From Roseomonas sp. (GTDB taxonomy: Bacteria; Pseudomonadota; Alphaproteobacteria; Acetobacterales; Acetobacteraceae), in the NCBI GenBank assembly GCA_020249415.1, contig JADCFR010000513.1, forward strand, positions 1-5,865: DNA of 5,865 nt. Reading direction: 5' to 3'. Below the pieces are notes generated by a model. It was given only the letters and a program-made list of their open reading frames with translations, was not told where the DNA came from and did not search any database. Of this stretch, positions 5,465-5,865 are shown piece by piece (position 1 is the stretch's first letter; each line of letters begins with the position of its first letter). The position numbers and the translations under genes are program-made.

Positions 5465-5865
5465 ATGGCTTATGATTTTGATCTTTTCGTGATTGGTGGC
5501 GGGTCTGCCGGCGTGCGCTCCGCGCGCATCGCGGCTGGCCATGGCGCGCGGGTGGGTGTGGCGGAAGAACGCTTCTGGGGTGGCACTTGCGTGAATGTCG
5601 GCTGTGTGCCGAAAAAAATCATGGTGAATGCCGCCGAATATGGCGCCTGGGCGGAAGATGCGGCGGCCTTTGGCTGGTCCCTCGAAAATCACGGGCATGA
5701 TTGGGCGAAGCTTGCCGCCGCGCGCGATGCCGAAGTGGCGCGGCTTTCGGGCATCTATGGCCGCCTGTTGGGGAATGCGGGTGTCACATCCTTCGATGCG
5801 CGGGCAACGTTTCTGGATGCGCATACGCTTGATGTCGGCGGCAAGCGCGTGACGGCAGAGCGCAT
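5465..5865 (+). CDS. gor: Glutathione-disulfide reductase, N-terminal part (runs off the right edge)
   Basis: The first 133 or so residues of a pyridine nucleotide-disulfide oxidoreductase; the family norm is about 450-460. It would use NADPH to reduce oxidised glutathione in the cytosol. The N-terminal FAD-binding strand-loop is FDLFVIGGGSAGVRSAR (residues 5-21), with the GxGxxG-type glycine motif. The redox-active disulfide is GGTCVNVGCVPKK (39-51), with Cys42 and Cys47; the CVNVGC form is characteristic of glutathione reductase rather than of dihydrolipoamide dehydrogenase or mercuric reductase. The Gly-Val-Arg after the glycine motif recalls the plant/cyanobacterial/alphaproteobacterial type. 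It lies 20 bases after the MaoC-type gene on the same strand, with no terminator visible between, so it is probably co-transcribed. The NADPH and interface domains that would confirm specificity lie beyond the window. Confidence 0.9.
   Translation, partial: MAYDFDLFVIGGGSAGVRSARIAAGHGARVGVAEERFWGGTCVNVGCVPKKIMVNAAEYGAWAEDAAAFGWSLENHGHDWAKLAAARDAEVARLSGIYGRLLGNAGVTSFDARATFLDAHTLDVGGKRVTAER

Noticed and set aside
5276..5824. A 182-codon minus-strand open frame across the MaoC/glutathione reductase junction
   Set aside because: It is antisense to two recognised genes and their ribosome site, and its product has no recognisable motif.

Overview
The window looks like a stretch of chromosome from a high-GC alphaproteobacterium. 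GC is roughly 60% by eye, third codon positions are G/C-rich, and a Bug/TctC-type solute receptor sits next to catabolic enzymes. The gene mix (Bug receptor, cyclase-family hydrolases, fumarylacetoacetase, GabD-like dehydrogenase) would suit a Rhodospirillales/Acetobacteraceae-like organism such as Roseomonas, but that placement is inference from gene content only. I see no mobile element, RNA gene, CRISPR array or phage feature.

The layout is two divergent gene groups around a 127-base spacer (3390-3516). Leftwards (minus strand) runs a tight, apparently co-transcribed set: fumarylacetoacetase (2103-3389), then two tandem cyclase-family metal-dependent hydrolases of identical length (1293-2081 and 494-1282), then the N-terminal half of a Bug/TctC periplasmic substrate-binding protein that runs off the left edge (1-488). 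Gaps in this set are 21 bases, 10 bases and a few bases. Rightwards (plus strand) runs a GabD-like succinate-semialdehyde dehydrogenase (3517-4995), a MaoC-type (R)-hydratase fold protein overlapping it by 4 bases (4992-5444), and after 20 bases the N-terminal part of a glutathione-disulfide reductase that runs off the right edge (5465 onward).

Read together, the minus-strand set suggests uptake and hydrolytic breakdown of a small organic acid or cyclic compound. The Bug protein would capture it in the periplasm, the cyclase-family enzymes would hydrolyse a cyclic amide, lactone or formamide-like bond, and the fumarylacetoacetase-type enzyme would split a C-C bond in a diketo acid. The divergent genes could oxidise a semialdehyde and hydrate an enoyl-CoA. 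The individual enzyme families are well supported; the joint pathway and its substrate are inference. Three points deserve most attention: the tandem cyclase pair (about 83% identical by hand count, all metal and catalytic positions kept in both), the fumarylacetoacetase without a homogentisate dioxygenase in view, and a cluster of unusual residues in the dehydrogenase cofactor-binding segment, including Arg in place of the near-invariant Lys.
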